Numbered from the stretch's first letter, positions 23,816 through 36,900 are shown. The stretch is 64,000 nucleotides of DNA from Spinacia oleracea (GCF_020520425.1 NC_079491.1:46242027-46306026); one strand, 5' to 3'. Numbers and translations are program-made. Notes: a model not told the origin generated them from the letters alone.

Positions 23816-24380
23816 TTTTTGAAGAATTTATTTTCTTTCGAGGGATGCTCGGATTTAGTTGCAACCTGAATGTGGGTTGACAACGTGCTTAGACGGACCA
23901 TTGTCTCGTGGTCATCATCTTTCAAGGTTTTGAGCTAGTCTTTACGGCTCAATTTTGCCACTACTTGGGTCCTTGATTAGGGGACTATGTATAAGTATCA
24001 ACGGCGACCTTTGTCTTGAGGTCGTAATCCGGTTTTATCTTTTGAGGTTATCCAAACACGGGACTTCGTACAACGTAGTCTGGGAATATTGTTTTAACTT
24101 TGCATACTCTCTTTTGAAATATATATTTTCTTTCGAGCCCCCAAGCATTCGTGCTTGATGGTCATTTCTTGTCAAAGAGATTCCTTAAGGATACGCATTT
24201 TGTGATGTCCTTGATCATGTTTGGGATTGTGCTCGTAAGTGCGAGCGATCTTTGTAGTGGTGTGCTACTCTTAACAAAGCCATGAGGTGCGACTTTTAGT
24301 AAAGAAATCGGCAATTTTCGAGTCGAATGGATACGGCAGGGCCCTATAGAAGTCAGAGCCTTTTCTGGGTCTGGGATCAT

Positions 24381-24447
24381 TTTCGGCGCCCATGCCTGGG
24401 CGTTAAAGATTTCGGCGCCCAGCGCTGGGCGCTGAAAATGATTTCTG
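24381..24447. repeat. Palindromic GCGCCCAG cassette 1 (internal)
   Basis: Two adjacent hairpins, GGCGCCCATGCCTGGGCG and GGCGCCCAGCGCTGGGCGC, separated by TTAAAGATTT and followed by TGAAAATGATTTCTGG. The same cassette occurs in both LTRs and at three other internal places; a degenerate one is at 24671-24715. Confidence 0.85.
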
Positions 24448-25119
24448 GCGAGGTTTCTTGATGACACAATTGGCCTCTTGTTCGTTCATTTTCTTTTTTT
24501 CTTTTCGTCTAGAGATTCTTTTTTTTTTGGAACGAACCGTTCATTTGAGATCACTGTTGATTGGTGAATAATTATTTCTCGAGAAACCGTAGCCTAATAG
24601 TGGACCAATGGTGTTTATTATTTCCTTATTCGTTCGCCATTTCTTAGCTTAGAACGATTGTGGGATTAATCTTCAACGCCCAAAGTCAGGCGTGGGATTT
24701 GGCGTCGGAGTTGATTATTGGGCAGATCTGCCTCTTTTCCGCTCGCTTATTTCACTTGGAGATTCTACGTATTCTCTTCTCTTTTGTTTTTCTTTATTTT
24801 TGGAACGTAGAATTTTATTAGAGATCACAATGAGCTGAGTGATCGTGATGATTTCTCGAGAAGCCGTAGCCGATTGGTGGACTACGGTGTGACGTGGGCT
24901 TGTGTGGCCTAACAGCATGTATTAGAATATTTCTCCAGGTGTTGGGATATTATTATTATTTTTTGCATTGGAGTACTTCATCACGCTTCGTTCAGGTGCT
25001 CGAACAAGTGTAGCACCTTCTGCGTGGGTGTGCACGGCTTATTACTTCGTTTGATGCGAGGATTCATGGATGTTTCTTTCTTGTTTTTATACCTGGGCAA
25101 ATTTAGCAAGCCGAGAGAA

Positions 25120-25186
25120 TCAGCGCCCAGGCTGGGGCGTTAAAGATATTGGCGCCCAGCTCTGGGCGTTGAAAATGATTTCTGGG
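25120..25186. repeat. Palindromic GCGCCCAG cassette 2 (internal)
   Basis: Same architecture as cassette 1, ending GAAAATGATTTCTGGGC. The upstream AAATTTAGCAAGC..GAGAGAAT is shared with cassette 3, so the repeat unit is larger than the hairpins. Confidence 0.85.
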
Positions 25187-27200
25187 CAGAATTTGATAGT
25201 TTTTTTTTTATCCTTGATTTTTCTTTTGCTTTTGCTTTGGAACGACGTAGACTGTGTAGCGGGTGCTTGTAGGGAGAGCGTTATGTGCAGTAGTTTGATC
25301 GGAGTTTTGGTGACTCATGATTTTCAGGTACCCTTGTTAGTGGGGTGACTTTATATATTCTAAGTAGTGCTTAGAATTTGGGAGGGGTTGTAGCCATTCT
25401 AAGGTTCATTTTACACGATCAAACCTTAGGATTGAGCCCCTATGACGTGTGTATAGCATTAGCGTCGAGAATTTGCGATAAAATCATCATTTCGAGAATT
25501 TTTAGAGTGTTTTTCTCAAGCCCCCAATTGTAGCTACGGGATTGGCTTGGTGCTATAATGCTTGGCATACGTTTTTATGCATTCATGGTGACATGGATCA
25601 TGAATAGTTTGAACCAGATTCGTTTACTGCGAGATACGTTCAAGTAGTGATTTGCTACTTCTCTTGTAAATGTCGTATTGTGCGACATTGCCATGGTCAA
25701 GGTAGTCACATGTTGAAGTGTGCTTTGGCCAAAAGCTAGGTGCCTTTCTTTACCCATAACCATATTTAGAAATCTTTTGACTCACTTGCAACATCGAGAT
25801 ATACTTAGCTTAAACCAACGACACTTTATTATGTTCGAAGAAGTCTTTGAAAGTTATTTGAAGTCCGAGTCCTACTGTGTACAATCCGAGGTGTCCTATG
25901 TAAGTTGACTTATAGAAGGGTTCGTACAGGATTACATGAGTGAATCAAAATACTGTTACGATTTTTGGAATGCTGTCTAAGGATTTGCTGGGAGCCAGGG
26001 TGCAGGCGTCAAGATATTACTTGTGCCCGTGTGGCACATGCTTTGGGCTTTTAGGGCCATCTTTTCCAGAATTGCGGGAATATAAACCGTTTTCAAATTG
26101 ACTTAGATTTACTTGGTGTATGTCTGTACAAAAGGTCAAGGTATACTCAGTTCTTTCCCTAGCTCTTTCATTTCAATTTTTAGCCCCCCAATTGCTATTA
26201 TGTCTTCCTATTAATGATGCTTTTAGATTTCGATTTTATATGCCCGTGTCATATGTCTGAGTAGGGTGAGCCTTGGTTAAGTGCCAAGTCCTATTGACAA
26301 TGTCTGTTTTTTTTCAAAGGGGATTCGAAAACATTTGAATTACCATGAACGGGTGCCCTGAGTTCGAAGGAACGATGGGGCGATGCCGTAGAAGAATCCT
26401 CTTTATTGCAAGCTTACTGCCTTTACTACTTGTTGGCGATTATGACTGTGTCTAGTGGTGAAAGAAGGTCTTTAAGCGAACGACTATGTCTAGTGGTGAA
26501 AGAAGGTTTTTAAGTGAGTTAATTCGCTTTAGGGAGGGTCAAGTCGAGTACTTTAGAGGTCATGGACGGTTGCGCTAGCCCCCATTCAATTGAGGCAAAG
26601 CGATCTTTTGAGTCTTGGCTAAGTGCCTAGGAGTGTGAGTGCTCCTTCTGGCAAGGGTACGTGCCCTTATTATTTTTTCGATGTGTGCTCATTTTGGAAT
26701 CTTGATGACTTGGATTCTTCCTTTGACTATAATTTTTCTTTCGACTTGGGTTGCAAGTAATTAAATTTCAATAAGGGACTCTATTTCTTATTTATTCTAT
26801 AGGCTTTAACATTTTTGCAAATTGGTTGGCCGAATCAAGGATTGCCTACGTATCCGCCTTAAATAAATTTAATTTGGAATCAGGTCTTGCGTAGTTCTTA
26901 GCCAGAAAATGGTTTCTTAGAATGCCGATTTTAAACAAGTACGTTCTGAGGTGGAATCGTAATGTTTGAAATAGGATGAGATAAGTGAAGTTCATTATTA
27001 TTTTTATCTGCTGCTTTGCCGTAAGCCAAAAATTTGTTTTTTTTTTAAGTACATGTATTTGCACAATAATATTTTCATGTGTTTTTTTGGTACGTATATT
27101 TGAATACGTGTTGTACCCCTCCAAGTGTTCGTTATTGTTCCGCGTATGTGCGGATAAAATGACGAGCACTTCTGGACAAATTTTTAGCAAGCAGAGAGAT

Positions 27201-27267
27201 TCAGCGCCCAGGCTGGGGCGCTAAAGATTTCGGCGCCTAGCTCTGGGCGCTGAAAATGATTTCTGGA
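27201..27267. repeat. Palindromic GCGCCCAG cassette 3 (internal)
   Basis: TCAGCGCCCAGGCTGGGGCG, then CTAAAGATTTC, then GGCGCCTAGCTCTGGGCGC, then TGAAAATGATTTCTGG. One base change breaks the second hairpin. Confidence 0.85.
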
Positions 27268-27479
27268 CGGATCTTTTTTGGTGCGCTAAATGCTTCTTTT
27301 TCTTTTTAGACTAACTTTAGAGGCGCTTTGCAAAGTTTCTTTTTTATTATTTTTTAATTTTTTTTTTTTACGTTAAGCGTAGAACGTACTCTTCATTTGT
27401 TTTTTTTTTATTCGTGACTCAAGACGGCTTGAAAGAGGGGTGAATGAGATACGATAATTTGTATAGGTATTTAGTCAAG

Positions 27480-27835
27480 CATGAGGATTACATCTGTTAG
27501 GACTCACAATTTGCAGCCTCGTGCCAGTGTCATGAGTTTACATCAACCAAGGCCAATGAGTAGCATGGGGACGGCTCAAGGGTGTATCCAAACAAGTTAT
27601 ATGGTCATTATACTTATGGTGGTGTAAGAGCAGGTTTGGGCTTTGGAAATAATGGGTATGACGCACGTGTCAATGGCCGTACGTGGTTTGTAGTTGACAA
27701 CAAGTTCAAGAACAAGAGTCGAGGTAATGGTTTCTTGGGTTATGGCAATGAGAACATGGATGGGTTAAATGAGCTGAACAGGGGCCCCAGAGCGAAGGCG
27801 TCTAAGAACATAAGGATTGGAAAGGGTAGACATCG
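27480..27835 (+). pseudogene. Captured fragment of an ECT/YTHDF-type m6A-reader gene
   Basis: The plus-strand translation contains YPNKLYGHYTYGGVRAGLGF, then NGYDARVNGRTWFVVDNKFK, then RGNGFLGYGNENMDGLNELN and RGPRAK. This is the conserved region just upstream of the YTH domain in plant EVOLUTIONARILY CONSERVED C-TERMINAL REGION (ECT) proteins, recalled from knowledge of the family. An upstream stretch in another frame, LHQPRPMSSMGTAQG, belongs to the same protein, so there is a 2-base insertion near 27581. The YTH domain itself and its aromatic cage are absent. The fragment is antisense to the LARD-like element that carries it and has no introns in the visible part. It cannot encode a functional reader, but an antisense transcript from the element could affect the parent gene. 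Confidence 0.8.
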
Positions 27836-28100
27836 TAGAACTTTATGTAGTTTTTGTGGCATGATTTGGATTAGTTGACTCAATTCTTTCCCTTCGTTTA
27901 CTTGGGTAAATTTCGCACTTTGGGAGGTACGGGCTAAGTATTTCATGGCTTGCTCTTTTCGCTCTCCCTTTTCTCTTTCTATTTTTTCTTTTTGCTTGGG
28001 ATTTCTCCCCAACATAAATCCTTCAATTTTTTTTTATTTGGGCTAAAAGGTAGATGGTTGTGGTCTTTGAGTCACGAGGCGAGACTGAGTGAGCCTCGTT

Positions 28101-28181
28101 TGGTAGGCCTAGGGTGGACCTTTAGCTTTAGTAGGTCTAGGGTGGACCTTTAACTTTAGTAGGCCTAGGGTGGACCTTTAA
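28101..28181. repeat. Three tandem 30-bp units (TAGGCCTAGGGTGGACCTTT)
   Basis: Three nearly perfect copies of GTAGGCCTAGGGTGGACCTT plus a variable decamer, inside the LARD-like element. Confidence 0.85.
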
Positions 28182-29457
28182 ATTGTCTTACTTTGCAAGC
28201 GTATTTAGTCGTTTCTTAAAATGTGCAAATAGCGTAGATTCAAAACGTTGTTTTTACTTTATTGAAAATTAACGAAAGAATTACATCGAAAATAATTTTT
28301 TGTTTCTTTTCAGACTCCAGTTTCTGGGATTTAATTGGAAGTTGTGATTTAGACTCGAACTTTCATTAACTTTTTTGATTATAACCCATGCATGAATACA
28401 AGGAGGTGGCCTAGACTCAAAATAATGACGTGGCGTAAGCCTATAATACTTGACCAAGCAACTTTCAGACTTAGGCTAATTGGACCATAACTTTCGTTGG
28501 TTGACACTTTAGATTTTAACCCTTTGGGTGTCCATTTGTCATGCGCCATTTTTCTTAATGTTGGCAAGGTAGTTAGTTGGGGAGATCGAGTTTTTATTTT
28601 TGCAAGACTGGAATCATTAGTGCGGCTTCCCTCTTAGTGTGTATTGCTTTACCCCAATGGTAGCCTTATGGTATGCCGATTTGGGTATTTTCATGGTTGG
28701 TTATGTTGTATTCATGGGAAATCTTTTAGTCCGTACTTAGGAGTTTTTAAAGGAGCGAGTGGCTCGGGAGGACTATGATAGTCGTGACCCAATGTGATCA
28801 TAAGCCTTGAGGCCATTAATTTTTGCTAATGGTATTGACACCTTAGGCTCACTTTGGGGGTTGTGCGATTATGGGGGAATGATATTTAGAATGTGACTGT
28901 TTCCATTTTGCAAATACTATAATATATTATTTTTATTGGTGAGAGAGAGTATTGAGGCCATAGATTCTTAGCAAGGGATGACAATTACATATGGGTGCTT
29001 ATTGATTTAAATGTTAGGAAGGGAGACTCAATATGGTTTAACCTTTTAACTTGCAGAACGACACCAAGCATTAGGACCTATTTTATGGATAAGACAACTA
29101 AGACTTAGGATTTAGATTGTACTTTGGCATAGCCTAGTCTAGACTCGGATTTTTTTTTTTTATTCGAACATTATTTTTCCTTAAAAACTTCATTTGAACA
29201 TTATTTTTTTGAATACTTTGCCCATGTGACATTCTAGGTTATTTCAATTAGCGTGCTCGGTTTTGGAGCCGAACATTGTCGTCATAGGAGGCCTAACAAC
29301 GACACAAAGAGTTATTTTATTTTTTACAAGTCGCTTTTAGAATCGAGTGCCTTTTCATACGCCCTCGCAGCAATTTTCACGAATTTTCTTTTACTGCTAC
29401 GTATACTTTATGCGCGGGCACCGAGGCTGATGTGCCTGACCAAAAGGCCAGGCAGCA

Positions 29458-29522
29458 ACTTCAGCGCCCAGCGGTGGGCGTGAGAAATATTGGCGCCCAG
29501 CCAGGGGCGCTGATAATGCGTC
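29458..29522. repeat. Palindromic GCGCCCAG cassette 4 (internal)
   Basis: TTCAGCGCCCAGCGGTGGGC, GAGAAATATT, GGCGCCCAGCCAGGGGCGC, then TGATAATG. Same order as in the other cassettes, with a more decayed first hairpin. Confidence 0.8.
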
Positions 29523-30291
29523 CCTGACTGGTGCTCGTATTCTGTTCGCGTATTTTTTTTTGTATATGCGACTTAATTTTACGTGCTTGCCTAATAACGT
29601 CCTTTACGCGTTGTGCAGCGTTGTGGGATTCGTTACGGGCCCTCCTGAGCGTCGCTTATTTTTGTGGCGATCGTTCGGGGTTGCGGAACACGTATCTTGG
29701 TATAACTCTTCGGCCAATTGGTTTATGAATGTTTCAGCAATTTTTAAGGTCGTTGGTTTTCTAGCATTATTTGTCACACACAATCATAACACAATCACGT
29801 AATTCGCTACACATAACTAACATTACACCATGAGGCAAAATAATAATATGTCACGTAGTTTATGATAGGCTTCTATGGGTAGTATTTGCGCCGGCTTGGT
29901 ACCGCTTCTATCGCAGATCCAACACATGCCCGGTCGAGGTAGTGCCTTCAACAGACGAATTTCGCCCAAGAGGCCAATCACGATGTAAGCCAAGGGGGCA
30001 TGCACCAATGAGAGGGACCTAGTGGGCGAGCGATTGGGTTTGGGACGGGTGTATTACTAGCGAAAGTGCCGAGTGGACAACATCCGAAGCGTATGCACCC
30101 CCCGGTTGGCGATGGGTATCCTTAGTCCTAACTCCCTAAGGGAGCCAAGATTCGTTATGCGGTTCTGCCCGTTCACATTAATATGCTGATTTTCAGGTCG
30201 TCCCAACTTGATGGGGAAATAAACGCGCGGTAGGATCGTTTCACCCTTCGGATATTTTGATTACCTACGAGCACGAGTATTTCCTTCAATT

Positions 30292-30309
30292 TCCCCAGTG
30301 GAGTCGCCA
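30292..30309 (-). other. Primer-binding site of the LARD-like element
   Basis: TGGCGACTCCACTGGGGA on the minus strand, one base after the 5' LTR end CCTCACA. The TGG start and 18-base length fit a tRNA 3' end. Similar TGGCGACTC sites are, as I recall, used by Tat/Ogre-type elements; the tRNA identity is unverified. Confidence 0.65.
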
Positions 30310-30310
30310 C

Positions 30311-31804
30311 TGTGAGGGAGTCGAAAAAGCACGAGGCTAATGCATGACCTCGTCCCTCGTGGGCGTGACGTTTCTTTTTGTCAAATCAAGTGTATTTGGA
30401 TTTCCTGTGAGTTTACACCCAATTGACTAGTAATAAAGGAGTCGCCATTCAGTTTTTAACAACAATGAGAAAAACTGACAAAACCCGGTTATCGTGACAT
30501 AAAGGGAGTGCAATTATGTTTGACCACGACGGCCATAGGTTCCCTAGTGATCCCTGGTGTGGGGGTCTCTCAACGTACACCCGCAAGGTAGAGATTGAGG
30601 GTTCGGGGGACTGTAACTACCGAGAGGAGTACTCGCTCTTCGATAACTCCAGAGGCTGGATATCCTTACTAGCTCAGCATAAATAATGGAAGGGACATGT
30701 GTTAACTATTAAACTAATCTGAATCGATTTTAGCAATATGCAACACATAATACTAGATTGATCGCGATTATCTAATTTAGATTGTTTTAAGGGACCTTGC
30801 ATGATAGTTCAATTTCCCAAAATATTATCTTTATTAGGCGTGATAGAACAATCAGATTAAATAGTTTAACAGTTTTATAAAAGGGCGAGGAAAGCAATTA
30901 AATCATGGGAAGGGACACATTACGACGCACCCTTGAGAGGTGCGTCACGGTTCTCAGAAAACTAACCACTTTGGCTTTGCTATTTCTCCTTTTATTTAAC
31001 GAATCTCAAGTTTCCAGGCTTAATTCTTCAGCTACAAGGGACAGGATACGTTCTGTTCGATTTTTGGATCGATTGCGACAGAACGCGGGATCAATTTCGC
31101 AGCGTGAGGCTTAGGCTTAGGGGTTGGAGTCAATACTCAGAATATGAATTGTGGGTTCTTTTCACGTCGAATTTGGGGCTGTATTTATAGGGAAGAGTTC
31201 ATGGAAAGATAGAATTGTGGAGCTCTAATCCAAGAAGAATTAGGAAGGAACACGTACCCAGGTGTAATTTCAGCGCCCAGGGCTGGGCGCCGAAGATTTC
31301 GGCGCCCAGAGCCAGGCATTGAAAATAGGATCTGGGCCGTATTTCCTTGTCAGATTTGAACTCGTGGAATACGGAGTCTTTGAGATTTATCCGAGTCTTT
31401 TAGCGCGTATTAACTTTATGACGGAATGCGTCTGGGCCCGTTACGAACTCTAGGCTCGTTAGGATTTTAATTAATACGTAACTCTTATCTTTGAATCATA
31501 TTAGGAATAGGATTCCCCTTGCAATTTCTATCTCATTTAGGATTTATGTTGGAGTGCAACACCTAATTCTGACAGGTTTCTATCTTTTATGACTTGCCAC
31601 TTTTAACAACTACCCATTACGGCAGTTACTATTTTTAGCAGGTTTCCATAAATAGCAGGTTTCTATAAAAAGCAGGTTTCGGGTGAAATAAAAAGGGTGA
31701 TTGAGATTCGTTATTTTATAGGAGATGCGTTGCCAAGTGGAGATTTTATGTTCTCATCATCGAACCTTCCCTTTCGGGAATGGGGACAAAAGTAGGTGTC
31801 TACA
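30311..31804 (-). mobile_element. 5' LTR of the LARD-like element
   Basis: 1494 bp, nearly identical to 21324-22815, with its own palindromic cassette (31270-31335) and TATA box (31182-31189). Confidence 0.9.
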
Positions 31805-31809
31805 CTTCC

Positions 31810-32090
31810 CACTTTGTTCCTTCTCTGGAACGTCGAAGATCCACATAATATATGAGGATCTCGCCTTAGGAACTCGCTTAAGGATCTCGCCTTGCTTAAT
31901 GATTATTTCTTCAATGTAGTGTCTGACAAGGATCAATTACTTGCTTATATTCCACGTTGCTTAGTTTATCCAACTCATGATCTCCTTAACTTAGCATTAT
32001 CCCTCTAAGGATCTCGGAACCTATTATGCAACATAACTTAACCAATTGTCAGGAGTTTGCTTTGTCATAATCAAAACTTTAGGGTCAACA
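31810..32090 (-). mobile_element. SIRE-like 3' LTR, proximal part
   Basis: The remaining 281 bp of the split LTR. On the minus strand it begins TGTTGACCCTAAAG, directly after the polypurine tract at 32093-32106. Confidence 0.93.
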
Positions 32091-33982
32091 ATATTCCCCC
32101 TTTTTGGTGATGACAACAAAAGCAAACTTTCACTAAATGCAATAATAATCAATTCGCATAAATATTAAGCAATAAAATAAATAAAGCATTTTTATAAAAA
32201 TTAATCTCAACTTCCTAAATGAAATTAAGGAAAATTGAAATTAATTTTAGTAAACGAAAATAAAATTAAAAACGAGAAATAAAATTTTATAAACTTACAT
32301 CGAGAAGAGAGTAGTGAGACGGACTCAAGTGATCAGTTTAATTTAAGTTTGCATTCATTTCCCCCTGTTGGCATTAACAAAAAGTAGAAATACACAATAC
32401 TAATATATACCGATTATAGCGCCCTCCGATCAACGGTTGGCAAACTAAGTTAGCCTCAAAGTTAAGTTCCAACGTACTAAATTCGAATATAAAACATAAT
32501 AATTAACCAGCCAAGTTTTTAGAGATACGATCTTTTAGGAGTTTCACTGAAAATAAAAGAATAAAAATCGTTATGTTTCCCAACAGAGGGTTACATACCA
32601 AAAAGAATAAAAAATAAAATAAAAAGTTCCAAAAAAAATCAAAAGCATAATGTAACACAAATGGATAGGATCAGGAAATATGGCTTGGGTATGTAGCAAG
32701 TTTAGGTTGTTCCGTTATCAACTGCATATCGATCCATATCCTTTCTCAATTTCTGCTGTATTTTTTCATTCTTCCACTTTCTCATCAATATCCTCAATAT
32801 CACAAAATATATCAACAAACAACAGAGGATTGTTCACCTTAGGAACCAACTTTGTTAACCCTTTCATATATATATATATATATATACTTTTTTCAACGTT
32901 TTCCGTTTCATATATAAATCATAAACCATAAGTTCCTCAATATTAATTGCAAACCTTTTCACCAAATTTGCATCCTCAACCGAAAGAACACGGGATGAGG
33001 TAATTGCCCCCTTAGAACAATCCGTATTTCTCTTCTTTTTTTTCTTTTTTTTTCGGTTTTTGCAATAACCTCGTTCAACCGAACTGAATGGGAGGACGCA
33101 TCTGGGCTGGGCGGCTGGTGGATGTTGCTGTCAGGTTTGGGTGGTGAGGGTGGGATTCGGGTCGGGGCTGGGGCCAGTTTGCAGACGGGTTGGGGGTGGG
33201 TTTTTTGTGCGCGATTTCTGGGCGGGGCTTGTGGTTATTCGCGATCTGGACGGGTTGGGGGGGATAGGTGCTGTGGTCGCGGACGGGTTTAGGGGAACCG
33301 GCGACGAAGGAGGTGTCACCGGCGGGCTATGAACGGCGGCGAAAGACCCTTCGTTGGATGTCGCGGGTTAAGGAGGTTTGTTTGATTGAGGGCGGTTGGG
33401 TCGAGAGGTGTGATGTTGTGCAGCTGTCGGTGGTCGGTCGGTTGGCCGGGTTGAGTCCGGTCGCCGAGCCGCTGCCGCCGGTGGCCGGCCGCCGATCATG
33501 GTGGCTAGGGTTTCAGATTGGTGGTTTTTAATTTCTAGGGTTTTGTGGTGTTTGAATTTGGGGGTTTTTTATTTTTTGGGTTCCTTGTGTTTTGAAGTGG
33601 TGAAATTTGAATTTGTGGTGGCCTTGAGTATGAGAGATCCATAGGTGTGATCCATTAGCTTTTAATTTTGAAAAAAATAAAATTCAATGGAATAAATGAA
33701 AAATATGGATATATAAAATAAAATGAAAAATAAAAATAATTTGTGGAAAAATAAAAGATAGGAAAAAAAATATATCCATGATCCTTATATTTTAGTGGAA
33801 CTGTTTGAATTACGTATCTCATATTACTGACTAATTAAATACACATTTTAATTCTAAATTTTTTGTTGTTCCTTAACGATGGTAAACTTCAGTTATGCTT
33901 TACGCACATGTATTTATAATGGTATACAGTAGTAATGCATAAATCTAAAAAAGTCATACCTCATGAGGAACTGTCAGCTTAC
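32091..33982 (-). other. 3' non-coding region of the SIRE-like element
   Basis: It starts with the polypurine tract AAAAAGGGGGAAT (minus, 32093-32106). The rest is AT-rich, with a (TA)n tract at 32868-32887 and a GC-rich block at 33090-33520. On the minus strand that block encodes a short proline/serine-rich open frame (33131-33319), possibly the remnant of the extra ORF some SIRE elements carry between pol and the LTR. It is too degenerate to identify. Confidence 0.6.
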
Positions 33983-36900
33983 TTATCTTATTTTGATCAT
34001 CCCGAGTTCCATTCTCATTTTCTCATGCTTCTTTATGCTTAAAGGTTTAGTCATAATATCTGCAATTTGATTCTCAGTTTGACAAAAGTCCAACTTGATT
34101 AAACCTTTTTCAACATTATCCTTAAGAAAGTGATGCCTAATATGAATATGCTTAACCCGGGAATGATGTACCGGATCCTTAGAAATGCAGATTGCACTAG
34201 TGTTATCACAATAAATAGGAACACAATCATATATGATACCAAAATCCCTTAACTGTTGCTTTATCCACAGTATTTGGAGCAACATGCAGCAGCTGCTACA
34301 TATTCAGCTTCTGCTGTGGATAAGGCAACAGTATTCTGTTACTTGGAACCCCAAGAAACCATGCAAGATCCTAGGAATTGAACCATACCTGATGTGCTCT
34401 TTCGGTTTACTAAATCTCCTGCATAATCTGCATCCGCATATCCTTTTAAATCGAAAGTTCCACTCCTTGGATAAAACAGACATAGATCGTCTGTTCCTTT
34501 GAGGTATCTGAATATCCTCTTCACTGCAGTCATGTGGGACTCCTTTGGGTTTGTTTAAAATCTTGCACACAACCCTACACTGAATGATATGTCTGGTCTG
34601 GTTGCAGTTAGGTATAGCAGAGATCCAATCATTCCCATGTAAGTCGTTTTATTCACACTTTTTCCTGTGGGATCCTCATCTAGTCTTGTGGTTGTTCCCA
34701 TGGGAGTGTGATTTGTTTTCACTGAATCTAGCTCGTACTTTTTGAGGAGTTCCTTCACATACTTTTGTTGGTGGATCATAATTCCTTCCTTAGTTTGTTT
34801 GATTTCCAAACCAAGAAAGAAATTGAGTTCCCCCATCATACTCATTTCAAACTCACTGCACATTAAATTAGCAAAATCCTTGCACAAATTTTCATTAGTA
34901 GCACCAAATAATATATCATCGACATAATTTGTACAACTAATAAGTCAGATCCTTTTGATTTTAAAAATAGAGTTTTATCAATTCTTCCTCGTTGAAAATC
35001 ATTTTGTAAAAGAAACTTTGATAATCTCTCGTACCACGATCTAGGAGCTTACTTTAACCCATAAAGAGCTTTGTCAAGCTTATAGATGTGGTTCGGAAAT
35101 TTGGGATTCTCAAAACCAGGGGGTTGTTCCACATAGACGTCTTCATCAAGAAAACCATTTAAAAAAGCACATTTGACGTCCATCTGATACAACTTGAATC
35201 CCATAAAGACTGCAAAAGCAATTAGAATACGAATAGCTTCTAATCTAGCAACAGGAGCAAATGTTTCTTCGAAATCAATACCTTCCTGGTGATTGTAGCC
35301 CTTGACTACTAAATTTGCCTTGTTCCTGATGATTGTTGTATGTTCATCGAGCTTGTTCCTGAACACCCACTTTAATCCTATAACCTTCTGATTCTTTGGT
35401 CTGGGTTCCAGATGCCATACCTTGTTCCTTTGGAACTCATTTAACTCATCTTGCATGGTAGTGATCCAATCAGCATCTTCCAAAGCTTCGGTGTGGTTCC
35501 TTGGCTCGATTGTGGAGAGGAACGCATGAAAAAGCACAGAAGTTCCTTAGTTGAGACCTTGTTTGAGTTCCTTTCCTAATATCACTGATAATTTGATCCA
35601 TTGGGTGAGAACTTTGGTGTTTCCAGGGCTTAGGTTGAAATTGTGCCACTGGAACATCTAAGGTCTCCTCAGTTCCTTCTGCTTCCTGAGATCCTTGTTC
35701 CTCTGCATCAGAAGTTTCTTGATCTTCTTCTGGTTCCTCAGAATCAACTTTTCTGGTTCCTCGGGATCAACATTTTCTGGTTCCTCAGGATCAGCATTTT
35801 CTGGTTCCTCGGGATCAGGAGCTCTTCTTCCAGCAACTTCTTGGTTAGTAGCAGTTTCTTGTGTTTGTGGATCTGCTATTCCATTTTGCTGTCTTCCAAG
35901 AGAGATTTCCTCATCATAATCTGTAAAACGAGTTAATCCAATTTCGAAATCTTCCTGTTCCTGAATTTCATCAACATTGTTAGCTTCATCAAATATTATA
36001 TGTGCACTCTCTTCAATACACATCGACCTTTTATTATAATCTCTGTATGCTTTACTGTTTAAGGCGTATCCTAGGAACACGACCTCATCACTTCTTTCAT
36101 CGAATTTCCCTAAGTTCCTTTTGCCATTGTTGTGAACAAAACACTTACACCCAAAGGCTCTAAAGTAAGAGATATTGGGTTTGATTCCTTTTAATAGCTC
36201 ATAGGGAGTCTTGTTAAAAATGGCCCGGATTATTACTTTATTAATAATATAACAAGCTGTGTTTACTGCTTCAGCCCAGAAGTTCCTTGGTAAGGAACTG
36301 GCAATTAACATGGTTCTAGCCATGTCTTCCAAGGTTCTATTTTTTCTTTCAACGACTCCATTTTGTTATGGAGTCCTAGGTGCAGAAAAGTTGTGATCCA
36401 TACCTTGTTCCTTGCAGTATTCATCAAACTTGTGATTCTCAAATTCAGTTCCATGATCTGACCTTATATGTATTAGCTGACGTCTTGTGGATCTTTGTAT
36501 TCTCTTAGCAAAAACAACAAATTCATTAAACGTTTCATCCTTACTTGCTAGGAAAATAACCCAGGTAAAATGAGAATAATCGTCAACAATAACCAAGACA
36601 TAACGTTTTCCACTTCTACTTTGAATTCTCATAGGTCCACACAAATCCATATGGATGAGTTCCAATGGTTTGGTTGTGCTGACCATTTTATTGGGCTTGA
36701 AAGAGCTCCTGACATGCTTTCCTTTGGCACATGCTTCACAAACTTTGTCTTTAAGGAACTTGATGGAAGGCAAACCTCTCACTAGTTCCTTTGATCTTAG
36801 TTTGTCAAGCAATGAAAAGCTAGCATGTCCGAATCTCTTGTGCCATAGAAGTGGATACTCCTCAATAACACTAAGACAAGTTAAGTTGTTCCTTGGAACT

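Larger units (their letters stand above)
21324..31804 (-). mobile_element. Large LTR element without gag or pol (LARD-like)
   Basis: Two 1.49-kb LTRs enclose 7.5 kb, all flanked by CTTCC (21319-21323 and 31805-31809). Orientation is minus: on that strand the LTR reads TGTAGACACCTAC...CCTCACA, the primer site lies at 30292-30309, the polypurine tract at 22816-22831, and TATAAATA is correctly placed. The interior has no recognisable gag, protease, RT or integrase, so the element depends on another for movement. The LTR start, primer site and length recall Tat/Ogre-type Ty3 elements; that is inference. The LTRs are nearly identical by eye, so it is young. Confidence 0.88.

Noticed and set aside
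33131..33332. Proline-rich frame as an envelope-like gene
   Set aside because: Too short and low in complexity, and both strands are open; only its position downstream of pol fits, so it is mentioned as a possible remnant only.
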